Shown: piece after piece, positions 1 to 6,988 of the stretch
Numbering within the stretch: position 1 is the stretch's first letter
How the letters are laid out: each line of letters begins with the position of its first letter
Origin: an uncultured Verrucomicrobiota bacterium
GTDB taxonomy: Bacteria > Verrucomicrobiota > Kiritimatiellia > RFP12 > UBA1067
DNA length: 16,840 nucleotides
Reading direction: 5' to 3'
Assembly: GCA_945947925.1 (NCBI GenBank)
Contig: CAMEZU010000016.1
Location: 1-16,840 of the forward strand
Made by a program: the position numbers and the translations under genes
Notes under the pieces: model-generated
The model's database searches: none
The model's input: only the letters and a program-made list of their open reading frames with translations
What the model was told of the DNA's origin: nothing

Positions 1-124
1 CGGTGGCGGCCTGCTTCAGCGTCTGGTCGATGTGGATGCCGAGCTCCGGGTCGACGGCGGGATCGCCCTCGACGAGGTGCTTGGACAGGATCTTCTCAAC
101 AACGTTCATCGGTTTCGTTTTCAC
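1..124 (-). CDS. Aconitate hydratase, N-terminal fragment (runs off the window)
   Basis: Only about 41 codons are present. The translation contains EKILSKHLVEGD followed by ELGIHIDQTLKQAAT, which matches the conserved N-terminus of aconitase-superfamily hydratases (EKIL..HLVEG...G..IGI.IDQTLTQDATG). In aconitase this leads into the Fe-S domain that isomerises citrate to isocitrate in the cytoplasm. The related 3-isopropylmalate and homoaconitate dehydratase large subunits start less similarly but cannot be excluded from so short a piece. I chose the GTG at 124 because an AAGGAG lies 11 bases upstream; the in-frame ATG at 109 is the alternative, but it is too far from that Shine-Dalgarno. The gene starts 24 bases after the stop of the upstream lipoprotein gene, so it is probably cotranscribed with it. 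Confidence 0.8.
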   Translation of the reverse strand, partial: MKTKPMNVVEKILSKHLVEGDPAVDPELGIHIDQTLKQAAT

Positions 125-148
125 GGTCTTCTCGACTCCTTAAAGAAT

Positions 149-1207
149 TCAACGGTTAGAGGCACTCGACAACACGACCGGTGCAAGCGCCTCGGCAAGC
201 TTGAGAATCTCGGCCTTGACAGAGAGCGTCACAACCTTGCCTTTCTGCGTGCAGGCAAGCGACTTCACGGCCGCGTCAACTGCAGGAAGCTGCTCCTTGA
301 CCGCCGGCGGGAGCTCGGCAACCAGCTCGGCCTTGTGCTCCTCATAGGCCATCTTGGCCATCATGACGACGCTGTCGAGCCCCGTCTTGATCGTGGTCGC
401 GTCCGTCACGGAACCAGCCTCGAGCGAAATCTCGGCACCCTCGGTCGTCACCTTGATCGTCAACTCGCCGCACTCCTTGAGGAGACGCTCGCCGTCGGGC
501 AGCACCTGATTGACCACCGAAGACCCGTTGCCCGTGATCTTGAGGGCCTTGCCGAACGAGGAAATCTTGACGTTCAGGATGCCCGTCGCACTCGGCTGAA
601 GATCAGCATACGTCGCGACCGTCGTTCCGTCCGTGTAAAGCTTGATCTGTTCAGCGGCCTTCGCCTCGTTCTCCGCCGCGATAAGGACGTCGCCGACCTT
701 GGCGAGGACGGGGGTGCCACCTTCACCCTTATAGGCCTCGGTCGCCCCGGGGATCTCGATCTTCTCAGGCTCCCCGGCCTCCTCGCCAAGCGTCTCGATC
801 ATGGACGCGAGCGTGTGCGGATAGTGGGCGGAAAAAGCCAGCCCGAGGGGCCTGTCCCCAAACTCGTCGACGGACACCGAGATCCAGGTCACATCCTCGT
901 AACCGAGCTTCTTCGCCATCGCAAAGCCTTTCTCGGTCTCCTGGCGCTCCGCCTCGGACAGCTCGTCCTTGATCGACTCGTAGATCTCGTAAATCGTCTT
1001 GATGACGGCCTGCGGCTCGATCAGCGCAACGGCATCGGCCTGCGCGGTGAAGCGCGGCGAGACCGTCTGCGCGACAACCGACTCGCAGCAGTCGCCCTTC
1101 TTCTCGCAGCAGGTTTCGCTCTTCCCGCAGCAGTCGCCCTTCTTGTCGCCGCAACCGACCATGACAAACGCCGCCAGGGCGGCACTTGCAATCTTGAGGT
1201 AGTTCAT
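149..1207 (-). CDS. Cys-rich lipoprotein of unknown function, tandem paralog 1
   Basis: A 352-residue protein I do not recognise. The N-terminus (MNYLKIASAALAAFVMVGC) is a lipoprotein signal with the modified cysteine at residue 19 (lipobox MVGC). It is followed by three CC pairs at 26-27, 33-34 and 40-41, exactly seven residues apart, in a Lys/Gly/Asp/Glu-rich stretch. The rest looks like a soluble alpha/beta protein ending in a moderately conserved region shared with the next gene upstream (ISLEAG..xDAT, LPP.VK..LPA..AAVKSL.C). AAAGGA lies 8 bases before the ATG. The first 44 bases of the gene are identical to those of the paralog at 1264-2274. The repeated CC pairs suggest metal binding or disulfide formation near the membrane anchor, which is inference only. 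It sits between its paralog and the aconitase gene, all in one direction. Confidence 0.85.
   Translation of the reverse strand: MNYLKIASAALAAFVMVGCGDKKGDCCGKSETCCEKKGDCCESVVAQTVSPRFTAQADAVALIEPQAVIKTIYEIYESIKDELSEAERQETEKGFAMAKKLGYEDVTWISVSVDEFGDRPLGLAFSAHYPHTLASMIETLGEEAGEPEKIEIPGATEAYKGEGGTPVLAKVGDVLIAAENEAKAAEQIKLYTDGTTVATYADLQPSATGILNVKISSFGKALKITGNGSSVVNQVLPDGERLLKECGELTIKVTTEGAEISLEAGSVTDATTIKTGLDSVVMMAKMAYEEHKAELVAELPPAVKEQLPAVDAAVKSLACTQKGKVVTLSVKAEILKLAEALAPVVLSSASNR
1084..1144. repeat. Internal repeats coding the CC pairs
   Basis: A 19-base segment at 1084-1102 recurs exactly at 1126-1144. Both copies encode KKGDCC. A third, diverged unit between them encodes the middle CC pair. 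The 42-base offset equals 14 codons, so the pairs keep a 7-residue period. This points to expansion of the cysteine motif by short duplications. Confidence 0.85.
1164..1207. repeat. 44-bp exact direct repeat, copy 1 (signal-peptide start)
   Basis: This stretch is identical base for base to 2231-2274 and encodes the first 14-15 residues of each paralogous exported protein. The identity stops sharply on both sides: the base following the start codon region and the codons after FV differ. The rest of the two genes is far more diverged. Confidence 0.95.
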
Positions 1208-1230
1208 TGTTTTGTTCCTTTCGTCTTACA

Positions 1231-1254
1231 CTCCAACCGACCTTCGGTCAGGAG
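1231..1254 (-). other. Hairpin between the two paralogous genes
   Basis: On the minus strand, CTCCTGACC and GGTCGG..GGAG flank a GAA loop. They form about 6 pairs (one G-T), a small bulge, then 4 more pairs. It lies just after the TAA of the upstream paralog and before the AAAGGA of the downstream one. No T-run follows, so it is not a standard intrinsic terminator. It could stabilise or process a shared mRNA. Confidence 0.35.
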
Positions 1255-1263
1255 ATTGATGAC

Positions 1264-2274
1264 TTACATGACCGACGGCAGAATGGCGGCGGCGAGCTTG
1301 ACGATCTCAACCTTCATGCCGAGGGTGACCTTCTTGCCGTTCTGACGGCAGGACAGGGATTTGACGGCGGCCTCGATGGCAGGAAGGTGCGGCTTGACCT
1401 CCGGAGGCAGGCTCTCGGCGAGATCCTCCTTCTGGGACGCAATGAGCGTCTGGGCCATCATGATGAGGCCATCCATCATGGTTTTGAGCGAGGTCGCGTC
1501 CGCCTCGGTGCCGGCCTCGAGCGAAATCGTCAGGTCCTCGGTCGTCACCTTGGCGGTGAACTCGCCGCTCTCCTTCAGGATCCGCTGGATGTCGGGATCG
1601 CCGAACATCGCCACCACGGCGCGGAACTCGGTCGGCATCCGATCGATAGACTTGCCGAGGTTCTTGACCTTGGCGGACAGGAGGCCCTTCGCACTCGGCT
1701 TGAGCCCGGCGAACGAATCGGCGGACTTGCCCTCGGGTCCGTAGAGCTTGACCTGCTCGAGCAGGGCCTGGCGGCTCGCTGCGGTGACGACGACCTGTCC
1801 GACCTGGGCGAAGAAGACATCCTCCTCCTCGATTCCAAAGGCGCCGATTCCATCCACCTGGAGCGGCTTGAAAGGAGCCTTTTTCCCGCCAATGGACGCC
1901 TCAAGCGCGGCACTCACCGAATGGGGATAAAAGAAGGCTCCGCGGAACCTCCCGTCGCTGCCCATTTCCGCCTCGACCCAGGCGACGTCCTCGACATGGT
2001 ACGCCTTGAAAAAGGCGACGAGCTCGTCGAATTCGCTGCGGTTGCGCTTGCTCAGCGAGGGCTTGATCTTCTCATAGACGTCGAAAGCCGTCTTGACGAG
2101 TTCGCGGGGCTCGAGGAGCAACGCGCCCTGGGCGCCGGCCGAGAAGCGGGGCGCGGCCTTGACCGTGGCCTTCCGGACCGCAGCGGACTCCGCCGCCCGG
2201 ACCGTTCCGGCGTCGCCGGCGTTGAGCAACACAAACGCCGCCAGGGCGGCACTTGCAATCTTGAGGTAGTTCAT
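1264..2274 (-). CDS. Exported protein of unknown function, tandem paralog 2
   Basis: A 336-residue protein without a recognised family, clearly homologous along its whole length to the product of 149-1207 (roughly one third identical by eye, higher near the C-terminus). The first 15 residues are identical to the paralog, but the hydrophobic segment continues FVLLNAGDAG with no lipobox cysteine. A cleavage after VRAA or nearby by signal peptidase I is likely, making it periplasmic or outer-surface rather than lipid-anchored. It also lacks the CC pairs. One cysteine in the C-terminal AAVKSLSC segment is shared with the paralog. The ATG at 2274 is preferred over the GTG just before it, because AAAGGA is then 8 bases away, the same spacing as in the paralog. 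asd ends 62 bases upstream. Confidence 0.85.
   Translation of the reverse strand: MNYLKIASAALAAFVLLNAGDAGTVRAAESAAVRKATVKAAPRFSAGAQGALLLEPRELVKTAFDVYEKIKPSLSKRNRSEFDELVAFFKAYHVEDVAWVEAEMGSDGRFRGAFFYPHSVSAALEASIGGKKAPFKPLQVDGIGAFGIEEEDVFFAQVGQVVVTAASRQALLEQVKLYGPEGKSADSFAGLKPSAKGLLSAKVKNLGKSIDRMPTEFRAVVAMFGDPDIQRILKESGEFTAKVTTEDLTISLEAGTEADATSLKTMMDGLIMMAQTLIASQKEDLAESLPPEVKPHLPAIEAAVKSLSCRQNGKKVTLGMKVEIVKLAAAILPSVM
2231..2274. repeat. 44-bp exact direct repeat, copy 2 (signal-peptide start)
   Basis: The second copy of the identical segment at 1164-1207. It starts at the ATG of the upstream paralog and ends within codon 15. The two copies are 1067 bases apart, in the same orientation and reading frame. 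Confidence 0.95.
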
Positions 2275-2336
2275 CACAATTTTCCTTTCATTGTAAGTGT
2301 GCCTGACGGCGGCATGACGTGCCTGTCCCGGCGAAA

Positions 2337-3347
2337 TCAGATGAGGCCGCGCGAGATGAGGTGCTCGGCAATCTCGACCGCGTTGAGGGCGGCGCCGCGG
2401 AGGAGCTGGTCGCCCGACACGAACATGTCGAGGCCCTTCTTGTCGTGGCGGGAGATGTCCTGGCGGATGCGACCCGCGAGGACGTCGTACTTCGCCGTCG
2501 CGTCGAGCGGCATCGGATAGACGTTGTTCAGCGGATCGTCGACGACCTTGACGCCCGTCGACGCACGCAGGATCTCACGCGCCTCCTCGGGCGTGATGTC
2601 CTCCTCGAACTCGAGGTTGAGCGACTCGGAGTGGGCGCGGGCGATCGGCACGCGGACCGACGTGCAGCTGAGCATGAGCTCCGGCGCGTGGAGCATCTTG
2701 CGCGCCTCGTTGCGCATCTTGAGCTCCTCAAGCGTGTACCAGTTCTCGGTGTCGAACTTGTCGATGTGCGGGATGAGGTTGTACGTGAGCTGGTGCGCGA
2801 AGGCCTTGACCTCGAGCGGCTTGCCCGCAGCATAGGCGCGGATCTGGTCCTCAAGCTCCTGCAGGCCGGGAGCGCCGGCGCCGGAGGCGGCCTGGTAGGT
2901 GGACGCGATGAGGCGCTTCAGCTTCTTGGCCTTGTGGAGCGGCGCGACGGCCTCGAGCATGATCGCGGTCGTGCAGTTCGGGTTCGCGATGACGCCGTGG
3001 TTCCAGTCGAGGTCCTCGGGGTTCACCTGCGGCACCACCAGCGGGACATCCGGATCCTGGCGGAACGCACGCGAGTTGTCGATCATCTTGGCGCCCGCCT
3101 TGACGACGGCGTCCTTGAGCTGGATGGCGACGTCCGTCTTGCCGGCGAAGAGGACGATGTCAAGGCCGTCGAACGACTTCTCGGTCGCGGGCATCACGTG
3201 ATACGTCTCGCCCAGAATCTGCTCGTCACGCTCGCGCGACGCGAACACGGCGACCTTGCCGCACGGGAAATTGCGCTCCTTGAGGCACTTGATCATCTCG
3301 GTGCCGACCGCACCGACACCCACCAAACCAACGTTATACTGCTTCAT
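2337..3347 (-). CDS. asd: Aspartate-semialdehyde dehydrogenase
   Basis: A cytoplasmic NADP-dependent enzyme that reduces aspartyl phosphate to aspartate semialdehyde. This is the branch point to lysine, diaminopimelate, threonine and methionine, so it also feeds the peptidoglycan peptide. The 336-residue length is normal for the family. Visible features are the N-terminal nucleotide-binding GLVGVGAVG (7-15), NSRAFR (91-96), the catalytic cysteine C125 in NPNCTT, the SGAGAPGLQEL segment (155-165) and the substrate-binding VRVPIARAHSE (231-241, with R237 and H239). AGGAAG is placed well before the ATG at 3347. It is the first gene after an AT-rich promoter region and probably heads the transcript running into the two paralogous exported proteins and aconitase. 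There is no sign of damage. The identification is firm. Confidence 0.97.
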   Translation of the reverse strand: MKQYNVGLVGVGAVGTEMIKCLKERNFPCGKVAVFASRERDEQILGETYHVMPATEKSFDGLDIVLFAGKTDVAIQLKDAVVKAGAKMIDNSRAFRQDPDVPLVVPQVNPEDLDWNHGVIANPNCTTAIMLEAVAPLHKAKKLKRLIASTYQAASGAGAPGLQELEDQIRAYAAGKPLEVKAFAHQLTYNLIPHIDKFDTENWYTLEELKMRNEARKMLHAPELMLSCTSVRVPIARAHSESLNLEFEEDITPEEAREILRASTGVKVVDDPLNNVYPMPLDATAKYDVLAGRIRQDISRHDKKGLDMFVSGDQLLRGAALNAVEIAEHLISRGLI

Positions 3348-3373
3348 TTGTGTCTTCCTGTAAGGGATAAATT

Positions 3374-3389
3374 GACTGAAATTATATCA
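3374..3389 (-). promoter_or_regulatory. Extended -10 promoter for asd
   Basis: The minus strand reads TGATATAAT (3389-3381), a perfect TATAAT with the TGn extension. There is no good -35 at 16-18 bases, which fits an extended -10 promoter. The start of transcription would fall near 3374, giving a leader of about 27 bases with AGGAAG before the ATG at 3347. Confidence 0.7.
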
Positions 3390-3414
3390 CAAATCGAGCG
3401 TCAGAAGCAGACAC

Positions 3415-3427
3415 AATTTGACAAATT
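3415..3427. promoter_or_regulatory. 13-bp perfect palindrome upstream of the asd promoter
   Basis: AATTTG-A-CAAATT, two perfect 6-base arms around one base. It lies about 30 bases upstream of the asd -10. It could be an operator, but with AT-only flanks the chance level is not negligible. Confidence 0.35.
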
Positions 3428-3432
3428 TTCGT

Positions 3433-3474
3433 CAGTAAAATGTAAAACGAACGTTTTGCAGTTTACATTTTCTG
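3433..3474. promoter_or_regulatory. Large AT-rich inverted repeat after xseA
   Basis: AAAATGTAAA (3437-3446) and TTTACATTTT (3462-3471) are perfect 10-base arms separated by 15 bases. Outer CAG/CTG (3433-3435 and 3472-3474) extends the stem past one bulged base. A second, overlapping palindrome AAAACG-AA-CGTTTT (3444-3457) sits inside and competes for some of the same bases. It begins directly after the xseA stop codon and lies 85-125 bases upstream of asd. It may act as a weak terminator for the long upstream operon or as an operator. It lacks a GC-rich stem and a clean T-run, so it is not a classical terminator. Confidence 0.55.
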
Positions 3475-4764
3475 TCAGCAGACGACGGACTCGACGACGC
3501 CCTTCTGAAGACGCGTCCTCAGACGAGTGCCGACGGCGACGGCAGACGCCTCGCGGACGACCCTCCCGTGCTCGTCGGTCGTGAGCGAGTAGCCGCGGTC
3601 GAGGACAGAATACGGCGAGAGGAGGCCGAGCTTGGCCGAAAGCTCCTTGAGGGACGCCTCGGCCTTCACCAGGCGGAGCTTCAGGGCGGTCGCCATCGCC
3701 TCGGCCTGGCGGTCGACGGCGTGGCGATGACGGTCGCAGGCCGAAGCGAGCCCCACGCCGACGAGACGAACGCGTCCGGCCAGGGCGTCGACGCGCTTGC
3801 GCACGTCGGATTCGTAGCGCCAGAGGACCTGGGAGACGTTGTCGGAAAGTCCGTCCACGCGCTGGGCGAACCACTCGTACTTGGCGCGCAGGGTGGAGAC
3901 CATGCCGCCGGAAGCCTTCTCGAGGCGGCGCCTGATGTCCCGAAGGTCGGGAACGGCCAGTTCGGCGGCGATGGACGGTGTGCCGGCGCGAACGTCGGCC
4001 GCAAAATCGCAGAGCGTGAAGTCCGTCTCGTGCCCGACCGCGGAAATCGTCGGGATGCGCGAAGCGGCCACGGCCCGGACGAGCGCCTCGTCGTTGAAGC
4101 AGAAGAGATCCTCGAAGCTACCGCCGCCGCGCCCGACGATGAGGAGGTCGGCCGCCCAGTCCTTGTCCGCCATCAGGTTGAAGTACGAAATGCCGCCGAC
4201 GATCGAAGCCGGCGCATCGGCACCCTGAACGGATGCGGGATAGAGGCGGATCTCCACGGCGGGACAGCGACGCATGAGGACGCGGCACATGTCGTGGACA
4301 ACGGCGCCCGCGGGGCTCGTCACGAGGCCGATGCGGCGCGGGAGGAACGGGAGCGAACGCTTGCGCAACGCGGCGAAGAGCCCTTCCTGCTCGAGCTTCG
4401 CCTTGAGCTCGAGGTAGCGCTGCATGAGGTCCCCTTCGCCAACGAGTTTCGCGGCAAGGACGACGAGCTGGTAGTTGCCCCTCGGCGCATAGACGGTGCA
4501 GTTCGCATAGACGACGACCTTGGCGCCGTCCTTCAGGGCCGCACGCGCCTTGCAGCGTTCGAAGTTCGCCTTGAACATGACGGCCGAGACCTGCGCGTCC
4601 CGGTCCTTGAGCGTGAAGTAGACGTGTCCGCTCGGATACGGACGCCACCCGCTGATCTCCGCCTCGACGTAGATCTTGGAGAAGCGTCCCTCGATGAGGC
4701 TCTTCAGTCCCTGCGTCAGCGCGGAGACCGAGAGCGGCTTGTCCTGTGACGTTCCGTCTGCCAT
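3475..4764 (-). CDS. xseA: Exodeoxyribonuclease VII large subunit
   Basis: The large subunit of the single-strand-specific exonuclease VII, which degrades ssDNA in both directions in mismatch repair and DNA damage processing. At 429 residues it has the usual layout. The N-terminal OB-fold (about 10-107, with VEAEISGW and GHVYFTLKD) binds ssDNA. The catalytic domain shows LVTSPAGAVVHD (148-159), LLIVGRGGGSFEDLFCFN (207-224), SAVGHETDFTLCDFAADVRA (241-260) and GTPSIAAELAVP. A long charged, probably coiled-coil, region follows, and LDRGYSL lies near the C-terminus. It starts 4 bases after the ftsW stop with no clear Shine-Dalgarno, so translation is probably coupled to ftsW. No small subunit gene (xseB) is adjacent, which is unusual but not rare. 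It appears to be the last gene of the long operon. Confidence 0.96.
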   Translation of the reverse strand: MADGTSQDKPLSVSALTQGLKSLIEGRFSKIYVEAEISGWRPYPSGHVYFTLKDRDAQVSAVMFKANFERCKARAALKDGAKVVVYANCTVYAPRGNYQLVVLAAKLVGEGDLMQRYLELKAKLEQEGLFAALRKRSLPFLPRRIGLVTSPAGAVVHDMCRVLMRRCPAVEIRLYPASVQGADAPASIVGGISYFNLMADKDWAADLLIVGRGGGSFEDLFCFNDEALVRAVAASRIPTISAVGHETDFTLCDFAADVRAGTPSIAAELAVPDLRDIRRRLEKASGGMVSTLRAKYEWFAQRVDGLSDNVSQVLWRYESDVRKRVDALAGRVRLVGVGLASACDRHRHAVDRQAEAMATALKLRLVKAEASLKELSAKLGLLSPYSVLDRGYSLTTDEHGRVVREASAVAVGTRLRTRLQKGVVESVVC

Positions 4765-4768
4765 GGCG

Positions 4769-5944
4769 TCAGTTGGCGAACGCCTTTCTGCCGAGACTGC
4801 GCTTCGTGTCCTTCTCCTTCAGCGCGCGGAGGCCGACGGAGAAGATGAAGCCGACGGCCACGAAGGACGTGACCATGTTCGTGCCGCCGTAGCTGAAGAA
4901 CGGCAACGCCATGCCCTTTGTCGGCAACGCCTTGCAGACAACGCCGATGTTGAACATCGCCTGGAAGAACACGATCGCCGACATGCCTATCACGAGCAGA
5001 CGCCCGAACCGGTCCGGCGCCTTGCGCGCGATGTAGATGCACAGGCCGAAGAACGCGCAGAAGACGATGATGACGGTGGCGCTGAAGACAAGCCCCATCT
5101 CCTCAGCACCGACGGCGAAGATGAAGTCCGTCCATGCCTCGGGAAGGTAGTTCTGCTTCTGCATCGAACGACCGATGCCGACGCCGAGGAGTCCGCCGCG
5201 GCGGATGGCGATCACCGACTGGTTGGCCTGATAGGCGGCGGGATCGTCCATCTGCGCGTCCATGTCCCCGCCGAGACCGAGAAAAGACGCCACCGCCGCG
5301 ATGAACGGACCGAGTCGCGCCATGCGGTTCGCGTTGTGCATGATCTTCCAGATGCCGATGCCAGCGGCCAGCAGGGCGATCGGCCCCAGGTGAAGAATCC
5401 GCGTGCCGGCGACGAACATGAGCATCAGGCCCACCAGGCCGATGACCATGAACGAGCCGAAGTCAGGCTCCAGGATGACGGGCAGCGCGAAGAAGCCGAT
5501 CAGCAGCCCCGGATAGACGGCGCCGTGCAGCAGAAGCTCGACCTTCCAGCCGATGCGGTCAAGCCAGACGGACACGAGGACGACCGTCGCAAGCTTCGCC
5601 ACCTCGCTGGGCTGGACGCTGATGCCGCCGGGCAGCGGAATCCACCGGTGAGAGCCCTTGATCGCCGGGAACAGGAAGACCGCGCAAAGCGCAACGAAGA
5701 CGAGCGCCGCCAGACCGATCGACATCCAGCGGCGGTCCTTCCAGCGATGGTAGTCCATCAGCGCCACGCCGACAGCTGAAAAAATGCCGAGGGCGATGAA
5801 AAGCAACTGCCGCGTCACGAAGTACCAGGGCTTGCCGCAGATGCGGATGCTCCGGACCTCGCTCGCGCTGGACAGAACGACAAGGCCTAGCGCCACGAGA
5901 ATCGTGACGGCTAGGCCGAGCAGATAGAGTGCGGACCTGCGCAC
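4769..5944 (-). CDS. ftsW: Cell-division peptidoglycan polymerase FtsW (SEDS family)
   Basis: A polytopic inner-membrane glycosyltransferase that polymerises lipid II at the septum together with a class B PBP. The 391 residues carry about ten hydrophobic segments. SEDS signatures are ISVQPSEVAKLATVV (108-122), an EPDFG motif (159-163), AYQANQSVIAIRRGG (237-251), YLPEAWTDFIFAVGAEEMG (266-284, including D273, equivalent to the proposed catalytic aspartate) and TKGMALPFFSYGGTN (342-356). The location next to murD favours FtsW over the elongation paralog RodA. The start is a GTG at 5944 preceded by AAGG; no ATG is available before residue 63. It begins 6 bases after the LysM gene stop. The neighbouring mraY and murG of a standard division cluster are not seen in this window. 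Confidence 0.94.
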   Translation of the reverse strand: MRRSALYLLGLAVTILVALGLVVLSSASEVRSIRICGKPWYFVTRQLLFIALGIFSAVGVALMDYHRWKDRRWMSIGLAALVFVALCAVFLFPAIKGSHRWIPLPGGISVQPSEVAKLATVVLVSVWLDRIGWKVELLLHGAVYPGLLIGFFALPVILEPDFGSFMVIGLVGLMLMFVAGTRILHLGPIALLAAGIGIWKIMHNANRMARLGPFIAAVASFLGLGGDMDAQMDDPAAYQANQSVIAIRRGGLLGVGIGRSMQKQNYLPEAWTDFIFAVGAEEMGLVFSATVIIVFCAFFGLCIYIARKAPDRFGRLLVIGMSAIVFFQAMFNIGVVCKALPTKGMALPFFSYGGTNMVTSFVAVGFIFSVGLRALKEKDTKRSLGRKAFAN

Positions 5945-5950
5945 GTTGCC

Positions 5951-6988
5951 TTACTGAGCCTGAACGGAGCCGGCGGGAAGCTTCAGGACCATGCCCGGCG
6001 TGACCGGCGCATCGTCCGAAAGGTTGTTCAGCTGACGGATCTCGGAAGTCGTCAGGTCGAAGTTGATCGAGATGCCGACAAGGTCCTCGCCGTCCTGCAC
6101 GGTGTAGTTGACATACTTCTCAGCAGGCGTCTCGACGACCGGCTCTTCAACGGCCGGCTTCGTCGCGTCACTCGCCGGGGCATCGGCCTTCTTCTCGACG
6201 TCAGCCTTCTCTTCCTGCGCCTTGGTCTGCGTCGGAACGGACGCAGCCTTGGCCGACGTCTTCACAACCGCCGAGGACGCCGCGGGCTTTGCCGGCGCCG
6301 CAGCCCTGGCGACGGCGGCCTTGCCGGCCGGAACGCGAAGCTTCTGGCCGATGCGGACGACATCCGACGAAAGGCCGTTCAGATCCTTGAGCTGGCGGAC
6401 GGAAATGCCGTTCTTGCGGGCGATCGTACCCAGCACGTCGCCGCTCTTGACGACATACTCCTGCGTCGCGCCCGCGTACGGGGCATAGGGCTTCGCCGCC
6501 GGCTTGGCCGCAGGCTTCGCAAAGGCGCCTTCCGGGACGGTCTGCTCGCCGATCTCGACCTTGCCGGGAAGCGTGAGCTTCTGGCCGAGGCGGACCGTGT
6601 CGTTCTTGAGCTGCGGGTTCGCGCGCTTGATCGCGTTGATCGTGATGTTGGTCTTCTTCGAGATCTTCGAAAGCGTGTCGCCGCGCTGGACGATGTAGGT
6701 CGTCGTCTCGGGCGCCGCCGGCTTGTCGACGACGGGCTTCGTGTCGACGGGCTTCACGACCGGCTTCGTGTCGATGTCGTCGTTGACGACGATGGTGGTG
6801 GTCGCGTCAGGGGTGTCGGGCGGCAGCGCCTGGACCGGCTGAACCGGCTTGGCGGGCTCGACCACATCGGTCGCCACGGGCTGGTTGGTCGTGAAGACCG
6901 ACTTCCGATGCCCCTTGTAGTTCGGATCCATACAGCCCGACAGGACCGCCACCGTCGCAACACCGAGAACCACACCAATCTTGTTCAT
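5951..6988 (-). CDS. Lipoprotein with three LysM domains
   Basis: A 345-residue envelope lipoprotein. The signal MNKIGVVLGVATVAVLSGC gives a lipidated cysteine at residue 19 (LSGC). A Pro/Val/Asp-rich linker (about 40-95) follows, then LysM1 (98-142, VQRGDTLSKISKKTNI), LysM2 (178-222, VKSGDVLGTIARKNGI) and, after a long Ala/Lys-rich spacer, LysM3 (295-340, VQDGEDLVGISINFDL). LysM binds GlcNAc in peptidoglycan. No hydrolase or peptidase domain is present, so it probably anchors the wall or recruits partners rather than cutting. The start at 6988 is an ATGA overlap with the murD stop and has AAGGA upstream; a GTG three codons earlier has poorer spacing. Its place between murD and ftsW suggests a role in division or wall assembly. 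Confidence 0.93.
   Translation of the reverse strand: MNKIGVVLGVATVAVLSGCMDPNYKGHRKSVFTTNQPVATDVVEPAKPVQPVQALPPDTPDATTTIVVNDDIDTKPVVKPVDTKPVVDKPAAPETTTYIVQRGDTLSKISKKTNITINAIKRANPQLKNDTVRLGQKLTLPGKVEIGEQTVPEGAFAKPAAKPAAKPYAPYAGATQEYVVKSGDVLGTIARKNGISVRQLKDLNGLSSDVVRIGQKLRVPAGKAAVARAAAPAKPAASSAVVKTSAKAASVPTQTKAQEEKADVEKKADAPASDATKPAVEEPVVETPAEKYVNYTVQDGEDLVGISINFDLTTSEIRQLNNLSDDAPVTPGMVLKLPAGSVQAQ

Larger units (their letters stand above)
3348..3432. promoter_or_regulatory. AT-rich leader and promoter region of asd
   Basis: Together with 3433-3474 this is the longest non-coding stretch in the window and the only AT-rich one. It holds the asd Shine-Dalgarno (AGGAAG, 3353-3359 region), the extended -10 and the 13-base palindrome. 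I see no small ORF, and no lysine or other known riboswitch could fit in the roughly 27-base leader. Confidence 0.6.

Noticed and set aside
1231..1254. Intrinsic terminator between the two paralogs
   Set aside because: The hairpin is plausible but no T-run follows on the transcribed strand, so I list it only as a hairpin.
2275..2336. A TTACAAT -10-like box and a 5-base ACAAT/ATTGT inverted repeat around the Shine-Dalgarno of paralog 2
   Set aside because: The -10 has no -35 or TG extension and the stem is short and AT-only, so both are within chance.
3390..3420. A -35 box for asd
   Set aside because: The best candidate at 17 bases, TGCTTC, matches the consensus poorly, so I treated the promoter as extended -10 only.
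32..3584. Three long plus-strand frames over the left third of the window
   Set aside because: All are antisense to genes with signal peptides, Shine-Dalgarno sequences or clear homology (asd). Their composition is that of shadow frames.
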